Shown here piece after piece: positions 33,533 through 42,326 of a stretch of 64,000 bases of DNA. The translations under genes and the position numbers were made by a program. Under the pieces are notes generated by a model, which saw only the letters and a program-made list of their open reading frames with translations, had not been told where the DNA came from and made no database searches. Each line of letters opens with the position of its first letter. Positions within the stretch are counted from its first letter, which is position 1. The stretch is from contig NZ_VFMX01000001.1 in NCBI RefSeq assembly GCF_006715285.1, positions 2,356,001 to 2,420,000 on the forward strand, written 5' to 3'. The DNA is from Arthrobacter sp. SLBN-83. GTDB taxonomy: Bacteria > Actinomycetota > Actinomycetes > Actinomycetales > Micrococcaceae.

Positions 33533-33607
33533 CATGAGTGCCAGAGGCAATTTGACGACGGCGGCCTACCGCCGGCACCGTGCCTCAAATCTTTCCGCAA
33601 TAGGGTC

Positions 33608-33636
33608 TTTACGCACTGGCCACTCCTTATTAAAGT
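33608..33636 (+). promoter_or_regulatory. Sigma70-type promoter of a short transcription unit
   Basis: -35 TTTACG (33608-33613), 17-bp spacer, -10 TAAAGT (33631-33636). Transcription would start near 33643 and run into the terminator at 33734-33766. Confidence 0.45.
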
Positions 33637-33655
33637 GGAACGCGTCATAGTCCGG

Positions 33656-33748
33656 ATGGGCGCCGGGGGCGTCCGGGAAGGGGGATTGCGCATCACCGCT
33701 GACCGATACCAAACGACAAATGACCACTACGTTGAAGGCCCCTCCTAA
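33656..33748 (+). CDS. Putative 20-30-residue microprotein or leader ORF
   Basis: An ORF from ATG 33656 (30 residues) or from TTG 33686 (20 residues, preceded by GGGAAGGGGG) encodes a peptide ending RITADRYQTTNDHYVEGPS. Its TAA stop is exactly the loop of the terminator hairpin. There is no gene downstream on this strand, so it is either a microprotein or the ORF of a small RNA. No family recognised. Confidence 0.4.
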   Translation: MGAGGVREGGLRITADRYQTTNDHYVEGPS

Positions 33749-33766
33749 GGAGGGGCCTTCCCTTTT
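33734..33766 (+). terminator. Rho-independent terminator of the microgene
   Basis: 12-bp arms GAAGGCCCCTCC (33734-33745) and complement (33749-33760), loop TAA, tail CCTTTT. Lies 23 bp beyond the end of the convergent sigma factor gene. Confidence 0.85.
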
Positions 33767-33788
33767 GCCTGCACCCGTGCGCCAGGGC

Positions 33789-35066
33789 CTACCCCGTCAG
33801 CTCACTTATCCGGCCCCGGAGAAACCGCCGTTCCGCGTCGTTGTCGGTGAGGATCAGCGCCTCCTCAAACGCCACCCGGGCCTCCTCCAAACGGCCAAGC
33901 CGGGCCAGGAAGTCGCCGCGGGCGGCGGCAAGGTAGGGGTAGCGTGCCAGCTGTGGTTCGGCGCCCAGCGCATCAAGTTCCGCCAGCCCTTCAGCGGGGC
34001 CTGCGGCGAAACCGAGGGCAATAGCCCGATTGAGCTGAACCACCGGGGAGGGCCACCTTTCCATGAGCAGGTCATACAGGCCCAGGATCTCGTGCCAGTC
34101 GGTCTCGGACCAGGACCCGCTCTCATCATGCACCGCCGCGATGGCGGCCATGAGGGCGAAGCGGCCCGGAGGCCGTGCTGCCAGCGCCTCCCTTAGAAGC
34201 GCCACCCCTTCCTCGATGGCCTGCCGGTCCCACTTTGACCGGTCCTGGTTCTCGAGCAGAACGACGTCCCGGTTTCCGTTGAGCCGGGCACCGGCACGGG
34301 CCTCGGTGAGCAGGACCAGGGCCAGGAGCCCGGCAACATCGGAATCGTGGGGGAGCAGGACGCGCAGCAGCCTCGCCAGCTCAAGCCCCCGCTCGGCGAG
34401 GTCCCTGCGCATCAGGTCTGCTCCCGATGGAGCCGTGTGCCCCGTGGTGTAGACGAGGTAAACAACCGACAACACCCCGTCCAGCCGCTCATGCAGCTCG
34501 GACGACGCCGGCACCCGGTACGGGATGTGCGCGGCCGCGATCTTCTTCTTCGCCCTGGTAATGCGGGCCGCCATGGTTGCTTCAGGGACCAGGAACGCCC
34601 GCGCCACCTCGGCCGTGGAGAGCCCGCACAGGAGCCGCAGGGTCAGGGCCACCTGGGCTTCGAACGCCAGGGCCGGATGGCAGCAGGTGAAAATGAGCCG
34701 GAGCCGGTCGTCCGGGATGTCCCCGCTGTCCCCGTCTTCGGCGACCATCCCTTCGACAACCGTCTCATCAACGCCGGGCTCCCCGGGGCCCACCAGCTTG
34801 GGCAGCGTGCGCTCCGCGGCGGCTGCCCGCCGTCGAAGGTCCAGGGCCCGACGTCGGGCCGTCACCGTGAGCCAGGCCCCCGGGTTGCGGGGGATTCCGC
34901 TCCCGCCCCACGTGGACAACGCACTGGCGTACGCGTCCTGAACCGCCTCCTCGGCAGTGTCGATGTCACCCGCAACCCGGACCGTTGCCGCCAGCACGAA
35001 CGCCCACTCCCGGCGGTGGGCGTCCGCCACCGCGGCAGCAACCTCTGTGCTGGCGGGCCGAGGCAT
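33789..35066 (-). CDS. ECF42-type RNA polymerase sigma factor with C-terminal extension
   Basis: 425 residues from ATG 35066, which overlaps the stop of the DGPF gene (TAATG). Sigma2 region AEEAVQDAYASALSTWGGSGIPRNPGAWLTVTARRRALDLRRR, sigma4 region ALTLRLLCGLSTAEVARAFLVPEATMAARITRAKKKI, then the long TPR-like extension of DUF6596 with GFAAGPAEGLAELDAL and RRFLRGRISEL. There is no anti-sigma factor; ECF42 members are linked instead to DGPF proteins, as here. Confidence 0.9.
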   Translation of the reverse strand: MPRPASTEVAAAVADAHRREWAFVLAATVRVAGDIDTAEEAVQDAYASALSTWGGSGIPRNPGAWLTVTARRRALDLRRRAAAAERTLPKLVGPGEPGVDETVVEGMVAEDGDSGDIPDDRLRLIFTCCHPALAFEAQVALTLRLLCGLSTAEVARAFLVPEATMAARITRAKKKIAAAHIPYRVPASSELHERLDGVLSVVYLVYTTGHTAPSGADLMRRDLAERGLELARLLRVLLPHDSDVAGLLALVLLTEARAGARLNGNRDVVLLENQDRSKWDRQAIEEGVALLREALAARPPGRFALMAAIAAVHDESGSWSETDWHEILGLYDLLMERWPSPVVQLNRAIALGFAAGPAEGLAELDALGAEPQLARYPYLAAARGDFLARLGRLEEARVAFEEALILTDNDAERRFLRGRISELTG

Positions 35067-35401
35067 TAGTTGGCCACCCGAACCGGCCACACCTCAACTC
35101 CGACGCCGGCCGGAACTTCCTTGGCGATCTCCAGCGCCTCATCGAGGTCGGCTGCCTCAATCATGTAGTAGCCGCCCAGCGTTTCCTTCGACTCCACGAA
35201 GGGGCCATCCGTCACCGCGAAACCGCCGGATCCGTCGCGGCGGATCGAGGTCGCCGTGGAGGACGGATGCAGGGCGGCCCCGCCTAGCAGGGAGGACCCG
35301 CGCCGCCGCTGGAACTCCTGGTAGCTGGCGCTGATCGATTCGCCTTCGGCCTGCCTGGCCACCGCCTCGTCCTGGTAGATCAGGATCAGGTACTTGGACA
35401 T
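35066..35401 (-). CDS. DGPF/YCII-domain protein
   Basis: 111 residues, a compact alpha-beta YCII fold: MSKYLILIYQDEA at the N-terminus, then the diagnostic TDGPFVESKETLGGYYMIEAADLDEALEIA. Genetically coupled to the ECF42 sigma factor by a TAATG overlap. These proteins are the usual partners of ECF42 factors; their biochemical role is not settled. Confidence 0.92.
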   Translation of the reverse strand: MSKYLILIYQDEAVARQAEGESISASYQEFQRRRGSSLLGGAALHPSSTATSIRRDGSGGFAVTDGPFVESKETLGGYYMIEAADLDEALEIAKEVPAGVGVEVWPVRVAN

Positions 35402-35577
35402 GTCGTGCTCCCTTCCGGTGTGGTTAAGGGCTTCCCGTCGGAGAAGCTCCTACCCATACGACGCACAGCGGAAGCGGAAATCGACAACGCCAGGCAATTA
35501 TTTTCAAAGGTGACTTCCAGGCAAAGGCCGTCCGCCGCCGTCGTACGCATCCCAACGCCCGCCCAACTGCGGCGCCC

Positions 35578-36681
35578 TCACCCCAGCGGCCAGGGCGGTG
35601 TCGCCTCCTGGTACCTGGTGATGGCGGCCTTGGCCTGCTGGAACCGGGCCTCGCTGGACATCAGCAGGTCCTGCGACAGGAAGCTGAACCCGAAAAGGCC
35701 GTTTGCCTTGAGTTCGGCCATCTTGGAATCAGTAAAGAAACCTTTCATGTCGGCGTCGTATACCGCCAGCGAGTCGTTGTCCGGCTTGTAGTGCGCCAGT
35801 AGGGACAGGCCGTTTCCGTAGCCGTGCAGCGCCTTCACCATCCAGGTGGTTTGTTCCACGTTCTCGTGGATGCCCATCGCCTGGAAGGACTGGAAGTCCG
35901 AGTCATCCATGACGTCCTTGAAGAACGGCAGCATGGACCGGCCGCCGCCGCGTGCGGGGTCATCAAATGTTGCAGCCCAGCCGCCCCACGTCAGGGCGAC
36001 TTTGGAATTGGGTGCGTAGGTGTGGAACGCATTCTTCGCTTCCAGGTAGGCGTCCTTCAGCGCGCGGTAGTAGGCCTGCCCGGTGTCCCAATAGTTCCCA
36101 TCCTCTCGGCAAGGGTACGTCTGGAACTCGGTGAACATGGACACATACAAGGGAGGCCCTGAGGCCGGGCCGCCGGTGTTCTTTGCCAGCTGCACCATGT
36201 CCGTTTGGAACTCCCTGGACAGGGGGTAAGCCTCGCCGCAGACCGGCCCGTACTTGGTCTGCACGATGCCGTCAGGGCTTCCGCCAGGGGTTCCCGGCCG
36301 CGGATAGCCGTCCCAGATGACCAGGTGCATCGCTTTGCCTGCAGCGTAGATCTGAGGCGTGACGTCGGTCCGGTAAATGTCGAAGAAATTCATGTCAGTC
36401 CGGTAGTTGTACCAGCTGGTGACCATGTTGACCGGCGCCTCTTTGACGATGCGCTTGTCCAGCGCCCCGTGCGCCTGCGGCCCGAGTCCGAAGAGGAGCC
36501 CGCCCTGGACCGCGGCTGCACGTTCAGCGGCGGGGCGTGTTGTTGCACCGTCCCCTGTTTGGCTGGCCACTGAAAGGCTTCCGGCCAGGAGGATGCAGAC
36601 GGCGAGCAACACCGCCGGCAGTTGGTGGATCGTTGCCGGACGCCAATATCGGGCACGGAAGTAAGAGCGGATGGATGCCAT
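35578..36681 (-). CDS. Secreted protein, probably TIM-barrel glycosidase-like
   Basis: 367 residues from ATG 36681, GGAGG upstream. Signal QLPAVLLAVCILLAGSLSVA; mature part starts SQTGDGATT. Alternating segments VNMVTSWYNYRTDM, MHLVIWDGYPRPG, LYVSMFTEFQTYP, SKVALTWGGWAATF and FGFSFLSQDLL read like successive strands of a (beta/alpha)8 barrel, with acidic residues at strand ends (D of VIWDG, E of FTEF). I do not recognise a GH family, so catalysis is only a guess. Monocistronic, convergent with the intergenic region beside the DGPF gene. Confidence 0.6.
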   Translation of the reverse strand: MASIRSYFRARYWRPATIHQLPAVLLAVCILLAGSLSVASQTGDGATTRPAAERAAAVQGGLLFGLGPQAHGALDKRIVKEAPVNMVTSWYNYRTDMNFFDIYRTDVTPQIYAAGKAMHLVIWDGYPRPGTPGGSPDGIVQTKYGPVCGEAYPLSREFQTDMVQLAKNTGGPASGPPLYVSMFTEFQTYPCREDGNYWDTGQAYYRALKDAYLEAKNAFHTYAPNSKVALTWGGWAATFDDPARGGGRSMLPFFKDVMDDSDFQSFQAMGIHENVEQTTWMVKALHGYGNGLSLLAHYKPDNDSLAVYDADMKGFFTDSKMAELKANGLFGFSFLSQDLLMSSEARFQQAKAAITRYQEATPPWPLG

Positions 36682-36763
36682 GACACCTCCAGCGGATGGA
36701 AGGCCTGCCCGGGATGTCGGCGGCGGAACGCGCGCCGGGCCGGGATCCCTTCCATTTCCAAAG

Positions 36764-36806
36764 TACCGCGGCCCCGGGGCCTTGCGGCAAGGCCCCGGGG
36801 GTACCG
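36764..36806. other. Long GC-rich hairpin between divergent genes
   Basis: Arms CCCCGGGGCCTTG and CAAGGCCCCGGGG at about 36772-36800, with GTACC and GGTAC outside. It lies 38 bp before the monooxygenase ATG at 36844 and could affect its translation or mark a promoter region. No T tract. Confidence 0.5.
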
Positions 36807-36843
36807 CATACTGGCGGTCGAAAAAGGAAGGGGACGGTTGGGT

Positions 36844-38295
36844 ATGCACGACGTAGTCATAGTGGGGAGCGGACCCACGGGGCTGATGCTGGCGGGCGAG
36901 CTGCGGCTGGCAGGGGTGGACGCGCTTGTCCTGGAGCGGCGCCCGTCCCAGGAGCTGGCCGGCTCGCGCGGCGGCGGAATCCATTCGCGCACCATCGAAC
37001 TGCTGGATCAGCGCGGCATCGCGGACCGGTTCCTCGCCGAGGGCAGGACGCTGCAGACCGCACCGTTTGGCGGCACGCAGCTGGACCTGGGCTCCCTGCC
37101 CACGCGCCATCCTTATACGCTGGCGCTGTTCCAGAACCATATCGAGCGGCTGCTGCTCGAATGGGTAGAGGAGTTGGGCGTGCAGATCCGGCGCGGGGTG
37201 GAGGTCACCGGAGTTTCAGCGGACGACGGCGGCGCGGCCGTGGAGCTCGCGGGGGAGGGGCCGGTGCGGGCCAGGTACGTCGTGGGTGCCGACGGCGGGC
37301 GCAGCGTGGTGCGGCGTTCGGCCGGCATTTCCTTGGTGGGCCCGGATGCGACCCGTAGCAGCCTGATCGCCGAGGTAAAGGTGGCGGGGGAGCCCGGCCA
37401 GCAGGGCAAAGTGGACGCCCGCGGCATCCATGGGCTGTACCCGATGGGGGACGGCGTGGTCCGGGTAGTGGTCACCGAGGCTTCACTCAGCCCGGCTGCC
37501 GAACCCACCCTGGATGACCTGAAGCAGGCCCTGCTCGAGGTGTTCGGCACGGACTTCGGCGTGCACAGCCCCATCTGGGTCTCGCGCTTCACCGACGCCA
37601 CCCGGCAGGCAGAGTCCTACCGGAAAGGCCGGGTGCTGCTGGCCGGCGACGCGGCGCACGTCCACTCACCCACCGGCGGCCTCGGCATCGGGCTGGGGCT
37701 GCAGGACGCCGTCAACCTCGGCTGGAAGCTGGGGCAGGTGGTGCTGCGGAACTCGGGCGAGGAACTGCTGGACACCTACCACGCCGAGCGCCATCCTGCC
37801 GGTGCCCGGGCGCTCAAATACACCATGGCGCAGTCCCTCTTCCAGAAGGCCGATCCGCGGCAGGAGGCTCTGCGCGATCTGCTGGACGAGGTGCTCCGGG
37901 TTGACGCTGCAGGCGCCCCGATCGCGGCGTTGGTCACCGGGCTGGACGTCGCCTACGACCTGGGGCCCGGCCACCCGCTGCTCGGCCGGCGCATGCCCGA
38001 CCTGGACCTCATCACAGCCGACGGCCCGTCCCGGGTGTACCAGTTCCTGCACCAGGGCCGCCCGGTGCTCCTTGACCTTGGTGCCCCCGCGCTGGATCCG
38101 GGGGGATGGGCGGCCCAGGTGCAGCAGGTCAGGGCAACGTACGACGGCGCGTGGCAGCTTCCGGTGCTGGGGACGGTGGATGCCCCGACGGCAGTCCTGG
38201 TCCGGCCAGACGGCTACGTCGCCTGGGTGGGCGAAGGGTCGGCGGATGGGCTCGACGCGGCGTTAACAACCTGGTTTGGTGCGCGGCAGCGGTAG
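36844..38295 (+). CDS. FAD-dependent aromatic hydroxylase (rifampin monooxygenase-like)
   Basis: Class A flavoprotein monooxygenase. 483 residues from ATG 36844. FAD motif GSGPTG near residue 8 with the ELRLAGVDALVLERR adenine-binding segment; the DG motif GADGGRSVVR near 147; and GD motif GRVLLAGDAAHVHSPTGGLGIGLGLQDAVNLGWKL near 261. The C-terminal thioredoxin-like domain is present (LLDLGAPAL to DGYVAWVG). It resembles the Iri/Rox rifampin hydroxylases in plan, but the substrate is not determined by these motifs. Confidence 0.85.
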   Translation: MHDVVIVGSGPTGLMLAGELRLAGVDALVLERRPSQELAGSRGGGIHSRTIELLDQRGIADRFLAEGRTLQTAPFGGTQLDLGSLPTRHPYTLALFQNHIERLLLEWVEELGVQIRRGVEVTGVSADDGGAAVELAGEGPVRARYVVGADGGRSVVRRSAGISLVGPDATRSSLIAEVKVAGEPGQQGKVDARGIHGLYPMGDGVVRVVVTEASLSPAAEPTLDDLKQALLEVFGTDFGVHSPIWVSRFTDATRQAESYRKGRVLLAGDAAHVHSPTGGLGIGLGLQDAVNLGWKLGQVVLRNSGEELLDTYHAERHPAGARALKYTMAQSLFQKADPRQEALRDLLDEVLRVDAAGAPIAALVTGLDVAYDLGPGHPLLGRRMPDLDLITADGPSRVYQFLHQGRPVLLDLGAPALDPGGWAAQVQQVRATYDGAWQLPVLGTVDAPTAVLVRPDGYVAWVGEGSADGLDAALTTWFGARQR

Positions 38296-38334
38296 GACAT
38301 TAGCGGCCGGCCTGGGGGAGTGGCGAAAACGCGT

Positions 38335-38751
38335 TTACTCCTTGGGGCCGGCGATGTTGACCAGCCACTGGATGCCGAACTTGTCAGTGCACATGCCAAA
38401 CGCGTCGCCCCAGATGGCCTTCTCCAGCGGCATCGTTACGGTGCCGCCATCGGACAGCTTGTCCCAGTAGCCCCGCAGCTCGGCTTCATCGTCGCCGCTG
38501 AGGGAGACGCTGAAGGTGTTCCCGGGGTTGTAGTCCATGCGCGCCGGAGTGTCCGATCCCATGAGGGTCAGCCCCGACGGGCCGTCAAGCTGTGCATGCA
38601 TCACCAGGTTGTCTTCTGAGGGGTCCTGGCTTGCGTGAAAGTCGGCGAACGTGCTCATGTTCAGCTCGCCGCCGAAGACATTCTTGTAAAACTCCATGGC
38701 TTCCCGTGCGTTGCTGCGGAAACTCAGGTAGGGGTTGAGGCGCGTGGGCAT
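38335..38751 (-). CDS. VOC/PhnB-like glyoxalase-fold protein
   Basis: 138 residues with one PhnB-type domain: LNPYLSFRSNAREAMEFYKNVFGGELNM at the N-terminus, LVMHAQLDGPSGLTLMGSD in the middle and WGDAFGMCTDKFGIQWLVNI at the end, the latter close to the PhnB and 3-demethylubiquinone-methyltransferase-like group. The role in this family is usually unknown. Single gene, convergent with the monooxygenase. Confidence 0.85.
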   Translation of the reverse strand: MPTRLNPYLSFRSNAREAMEFYKNVFGGELNMSTFADFHASQDPSEDNLVMHAQLDGPSGLTLMGSDTPARMDYNPGNTFSVSLSGDDEAELRGYWDKLSDGGTVTMPLEKAIWGDAFGMCTDKFGIQWLVNIAGPKE

Positions 38752-38986
38752 GAGGGCTCCTTTTGAACGGACGTCGTTGTCTGCACGGTCATGCTAGCAG
38801 CGCCTGCCATTGCCGAGAAGAGGGTCTCCCGCAGGGTGGGACGGGTGACAGGGAGTCCGGGCCATACCAGGCAGACGGACCATGTCCGGAAGGTGAACGG
38901 CCGTTCATCCACAAACCGGCAGGGGTTAATTACGCGAAAGTAACTTGGGGGAGTCTCGGCTAGAACCAAATTTGAGAGGCTCCCCA

Positions 38987-40699
38987 ATGAGCTCGTCCCA
39001 CGGACAACGATTCAGCAGCAAGCGGATGGCCGCCGCCACGGCCGCGGTGGCACTTACCGCCTGCACCCTGAGCGCAGGCTTCGCCGTCCCCGCGGCCGCC
39101 GGCGATAACGGCAGCACAGCCACACCCATCAAGCACGTGGTGGTGATCTTCCAGGAGAACGTCTCCTTCGACCACTACTTCGCCACCTACCCCCAGTCGG
39201 CGAACACGGCAGGCGAAACCCAGCAGGGCAGCGGTACCCCGGCGTCCGCGTTCACCGCAGCCGAGGATACGCCCAAGGACATCAACACCTTGGCCAAGGC
39301 AGGCCTGCTGGCGCCGAACAATCCGAACTCTGTCCAACCTGCCCGGCTCTCGCCCATGCAGGCCGTCACCTGCGACCAGGACCACGGCTACGGCGCCGAG
39401 CAGAAGGCCTACAACGGCGGGGCCATGGACCAGTTTGTCCAGTTCACCAGCCGCGATGCCTGCGGCACCAACCAGTATGGCCGGCCCGGCCTGACCATGG
39501 ATTACTACGACGGCAACACCGTCACCGGCATCTGGAACTATGCCCAGAACTACGCCATGGGCGACAACCACTTCAGCACCGTCTTCGGTCCTTCCACCCC
39601 CGGCGCCCTCAACCTTGTCTCCGGCCAAACCCACGGCGCCAAGGAGTTCACGGCTGCCGGAGCGCCGGTGGCCACACCCGCTGCCGGAAGCAGCACGGTC
39701 CGCCAGCCTGGCGCAAACGGCGTTGGCACCGTGATCAACGACCCCGACCCTGTCTACGACGACTGCTCCAACAACAGCCACGCCAAGAGCAACAACCTCG
39801 CGGGCATGACCGGCACCAACATCGGCGACCTGCTCAACGCCAAGGGCACCTCCTGGGGCTGGTTCCAGGGCGGGTTCACACCCACTACTCCGGCGACAGG
39901 GACCACGCCGGCCTCCTGCCTCTCCAGCCACACCAATGCCGCCGGTGCCTCCGTGGTGGATTACTCCCCGCACCACCAGCCGTTCCAGTACTACGCCTCC
40001 ACGGCCAACCCGCACCATCTGGCACCCGCGTCAGCTGACGAAATCGGCCACAACGGCCAGGCCAACCACCAGTACGACCTGACCGACTTCGACAAGGTGG
40101 TCAACACCGACAACATGCCCGCGGTGTCCTTCCTGAAAGCCGGGATGTTCCAGGACGGCCATGCCGCCTATTCGGACCCCGTCGATGAGCAGAACTTCAT
40201 CACGAAGACCGTGAACCAGATCCAGCAGTCCAGGAACTGGGAGGACACCGCCGTGGTGATCGCCTATGACGACTCCGACGGCTGGTACGACCACGTGGCC
40301 GCCCAGGTTAAAAACTCCTCCAACACAACGGACGACGCCGGGTGGTGCCAGAGTGCCGCGGCCGCGGGGGTGCCCATGGCGGGCGGCTACACTGACCTCT
40401 GCGGCCCGGGCCCCCGGCAGCCGCTGGTCGTCATCTCCCCCTATGCGAAGAAGAACTTCGTGGACCACACGGAAACCGACCAGGCCTCGGTTCTGCGCTT
40501 CATCGAAGACAACTGGAACACCGGACAGATCGGTGACGCCTCGGCCGACGCTACGGCGGGATCGATCAGCAGCATGTTCAACTTCCACCACCTGCGGAAC
40601 GACAAGGTGATGCTCGACGAGCAGACCGGAGCCGTGGCATCCATTACCCATGCAGGCAATGGCAATGGCGCATCCGGCAAGGGCCGTGGTCCGCAATAA
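38987..40699 (+). CDS. Secreted phosphoesterase/phospholipase C-like protein
   Basis: 570 residues from ATG 38987, GAGAGG upstream. Signal KRMAAATAAVALTACTLSAGFAVPAAAG, then the family start IKHVVVIFQENVSFDHYFATYP as in bacterial phospholipase C and acid phosphatases. Metal-ligand-type motifs NHFSTVFGPSTPGALNLVSG, VVIAYDDSDGWYDHV and RQPLVVISPYAKKNFVDHTETDQASVLRFIEDNW follow. Likely hydrolyses phospholipid or phosphate esters outside the cell. Single gene, ends at a terminator. Confidence 0.88.
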   Translation: MSSSHGQRFSSKRMAAATAAVALTACTLSAGFAVPAAAGDNGSTATPIKHVVVIFQENVSFDHYFATYPQSANTAGETQQGSGTPASAFTAAEDTPKDINTLAKAGLLAPNNPNSVQPARLSPMQAVTCDQDHGYGAEQKAYNGGAMDQFVQFTSRDACGTNQYGRPGLTMDYYDGNTVTGIWNYAQNYAMGDNHFSTVFGPSTPGALNLVSGQTHGAKEFTAAGAPVATPAAGSSTVRQPGANGVGTVINDPDPVYDDCSNNSHAKSNNLAGMTGTNIGDLLNAKGTSWGWFQGGFTPTTPATGTTPASCLSSHTNAAGASVVDYSPHHQPFQYYASTANPHHLAPASADEIGHNGQANHQYDLTDFDKVVNTDNMPAVSFLKAGMFQDGHAAYSDPVDEQNFITKTVNQIQQSRNWEDTAVVIAYDDSDGWYDHVAAQVKNSSNTTDDAGWCQSAAAAGVPMAGGYTDLCGPGPRQPLVVISPYAKKNFVDHTETDQASVLRFIEDNWNTGQIGDASADATAGSISSMFNFHHLRNDKVMLDEQTGAVASITHAGNGNGASGKGRGPQ

Positions 40700-40714
40700 C
40701 CAGCACATCACAGT

Positions 40715-40750
40715 GAGCCCGGCGCACCTCCTTGGGGCGCCGGGCTCTTT
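40715..40750 (+). terminator. Rho-independent terminator after the phosphoesterase
   Basis: Arms GAGCCCGGCGC (40715-40725) and complement (40737-40747), then TTT. It overlaps the 3' end of the leftward gene at 40749. Confidence 0.75.
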
Positions 40751-41036
40751 AGTGTCTCCTGTGCTGCCTGAGCCTGCGGCTCTGCCCCAGCGGGACCTTC
40801 CGGTCGTGCTGGGGTGCCGCCTGCTCGTGCTGTTCAACCCGTCGCCGGTAAGCGCTGGAGGTGTGGTCCCTGATCGGCGCCGTGGCCGCCACCTCGCGGA
40901 AGGAATTGATGCCGTCGACTGCGGCGCTGCTGCTGGTGAAGGGGACTGAGACTGCGATTTCCTCGCCACGTCCGTTCACCAGTCTCACCAGGCAGTTGCC
41001 GTCCTGGTCGGTAACGAGTTCAAAATGGCCAGCCAT
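40749..41036 (-). CDS. DUF1508 (YegP-like) small protein
   Basis: 95 residues from ATG 41036, GGGAGG upstream. GHFELVTDQDGNCLVRLVNGRGEEIAVSVPFTSSSAAVDGINSFREVA contains the DUF1508 unit with the (F)E-(x)-D-G-(x)-RL and (V)(x)GI-(x)-S elements. One unit is present, then a basic tail. Function of the family is unknown; YegP is a small compact protein. Confidence 0.72.
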   Translation of the reverse strand: MAGHFELVTDQDGNCLVRLVNGRGEEIAVSVPFTSSSAAVDGINSFREVAATAPIRDHTSSAYRRRVEQHEQAAPQHDRKVPLGQSRRLRQHRRH

Positions 41037-41443
41037 TGAAACGCCTCCCAAAAAGATTGGTAGAGCGAGCCGGCTGCTTGACCTCTTTCCGACGATACAA
41101 AGCGCTGGTGCCCGGTGGTCAAGGGGATGACGGCTACAGAATCATTAATTCGGGGAAATTGATCAAAAGATTGGGGATTTAGTCCCTTCTTCCGAGCCGC
41201 GGGAGAGGGCTAGGCTGGTTCCAGGTCAGGCAGACGGCCTCTGTGTTGCCGTCTTGAAACCGGTGACGGCTCTCCGCCATTCAGGCCGGGAGCCGGTCCT
41301 GCAACTGATTCTCGACGCAACCACCCGCAGAGCTGACGCGGGTGTGGCCCAGGCAAATCCAGTATCGGGGGTGGACCACGCTCGCGTCGTAGACTCCGGG
41401 AGCCAGCAGCGTCGCTGGCTCCCGGTCTGGTTCTCCCGGAACT
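41037..41443. other. Intergenic stretch, no gene; hairpin at 41396-41425
   Basis: About 400 bp with no credible reading frame on either strand. The only structure seen is a 12-bp-arm hairpin, CCGGGAGCCAGC (41396-41407) and complement (41414-41425), which lies just after the stop of the leftward GAF-ANTAR gene and may terminate it. Confidence 0.6.
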
Positions 41444-42181
41444 TCAGTCCTCGAAGTGGGCCTTGGCGTCTTCCGGCGCTGCAAAGCGGTTCACGAGTGA
41501 TTCGGCCAGCTCATTGAGCTTCTGGTTGCGTGTGTTGGAGGCACTGCGGAGGATCTCGAAGGCCCTGTCCTTGGTGCACTTGTTCTCCGCCATGATGATC
41601 CCGCAGGCAAGATCAATTGCCGTCCTCGTGTCCATTGCCGCCTTCATGTTTTCGGCACGCTGGTCCGCCGCCGCGATCCGGACGGCCAGGCGAAGCGCTT
41701 TCCCTGCCATGTCGGCGAAACGTACCCCGTCGTCCACTGCCTGCTCATCGAAGAGCCCACTGACGGGGGCGAAGTAATCAAGGACCGCTCCTGCGTCGTC
41801 CTCCAATTTCATAGGGATGCCGAGCGAGCCGCCGATGCCTGCGGCGGACAGCGCGCTGCGGTACTCGGGCCAACGTGGATCGGAGGACACGTCGCCGAGC
41901 AGGACGGGAACGCCGCTTTCCAGGGCCTCGATGCAGGGGCCGTCGCCCAGGCTTTGTTCGATGCGGTCGATAACCGTCGCCCTGCCGCTGCTCCCGCCGA
42001 TGGTAGCTGTGCGTTTTCGCCGGTGCAGGGTCACGGCACACTCAATGGGCACTCCGGTGCTGCTGCTCATGCTGGCCGCAGCAAGCCCGGTGAGGCCGTC
42101 CAGCATGGATTTAATGTCCTCCATTCCTGTGACAAGATCTACGAGCCCTTCGAGGTCATCTGCGACGTCCTGGTCAACCAT
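41444..42181 (-). CDS. GAF-ANTAR RNA-binding antiterminator-type regulator
   Basis: 245 residues. GAF sensor domain at about 25-165 (IEQSLGDGPCIEALESGVPVLLGDVSSDPRWPEY), then the ANTAR three-helix domain at 180-235 with MKAAMDTRTAIDLACGIIMAENKCTKDRAFEILRSASNTRNQKLNELAESLV. ANTAR domains bind tandem hexaloop hairpins in mRNA to prevent termination. One of four ANTAR proteins in this window. Confidence 0.9.
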   Translation of the reverse strand: MVDQDVADDLEGLVDLVTGMEDIKSMLDGLTGLAAASMSSSTGVPIECAVTLHRRKRTATIGGSSGRATVIDRIEQSLGDGPCIEALESGVPVLLGDVSSDPRWPEYRSALSAAGIGGSLGIPMKLEDDAGAVLDYFAPVSGLFDEQAVDDGVRFADMAGKALRLAVRIAAADQRAENMKAAMDTRTAIDLACGIIMAENKCTKDRAFEILRSASNTRNQKLNELAESLVNRFAAPEDAKAHFED

Positions 42182-42284
42182 AGGTTCACCCTAGAAGCAT
42201 CAGTAGGCGGTCACAAGGCCGCAGTTTTTGGGATCAGAAGTCAGCGTTCTCCCAGTGACCGTCCAGCAGGGTTATGGAAACGTT

Positions 42285-42292
42285 ATATATAA
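42285..42292 (+). promoter_or_regulatory. Strong -10 element of the acyltransferase gene
   Basis: TATATAAT at 42285-42292, about 35 bp before the ATG at 42327. The -35 region is not obvious. Confidence 0.45.
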
Positions 42293-42326
42293 TTGCTTAG
42301 TGGTTTTGAGGTTGAGCAGCGGAAAG

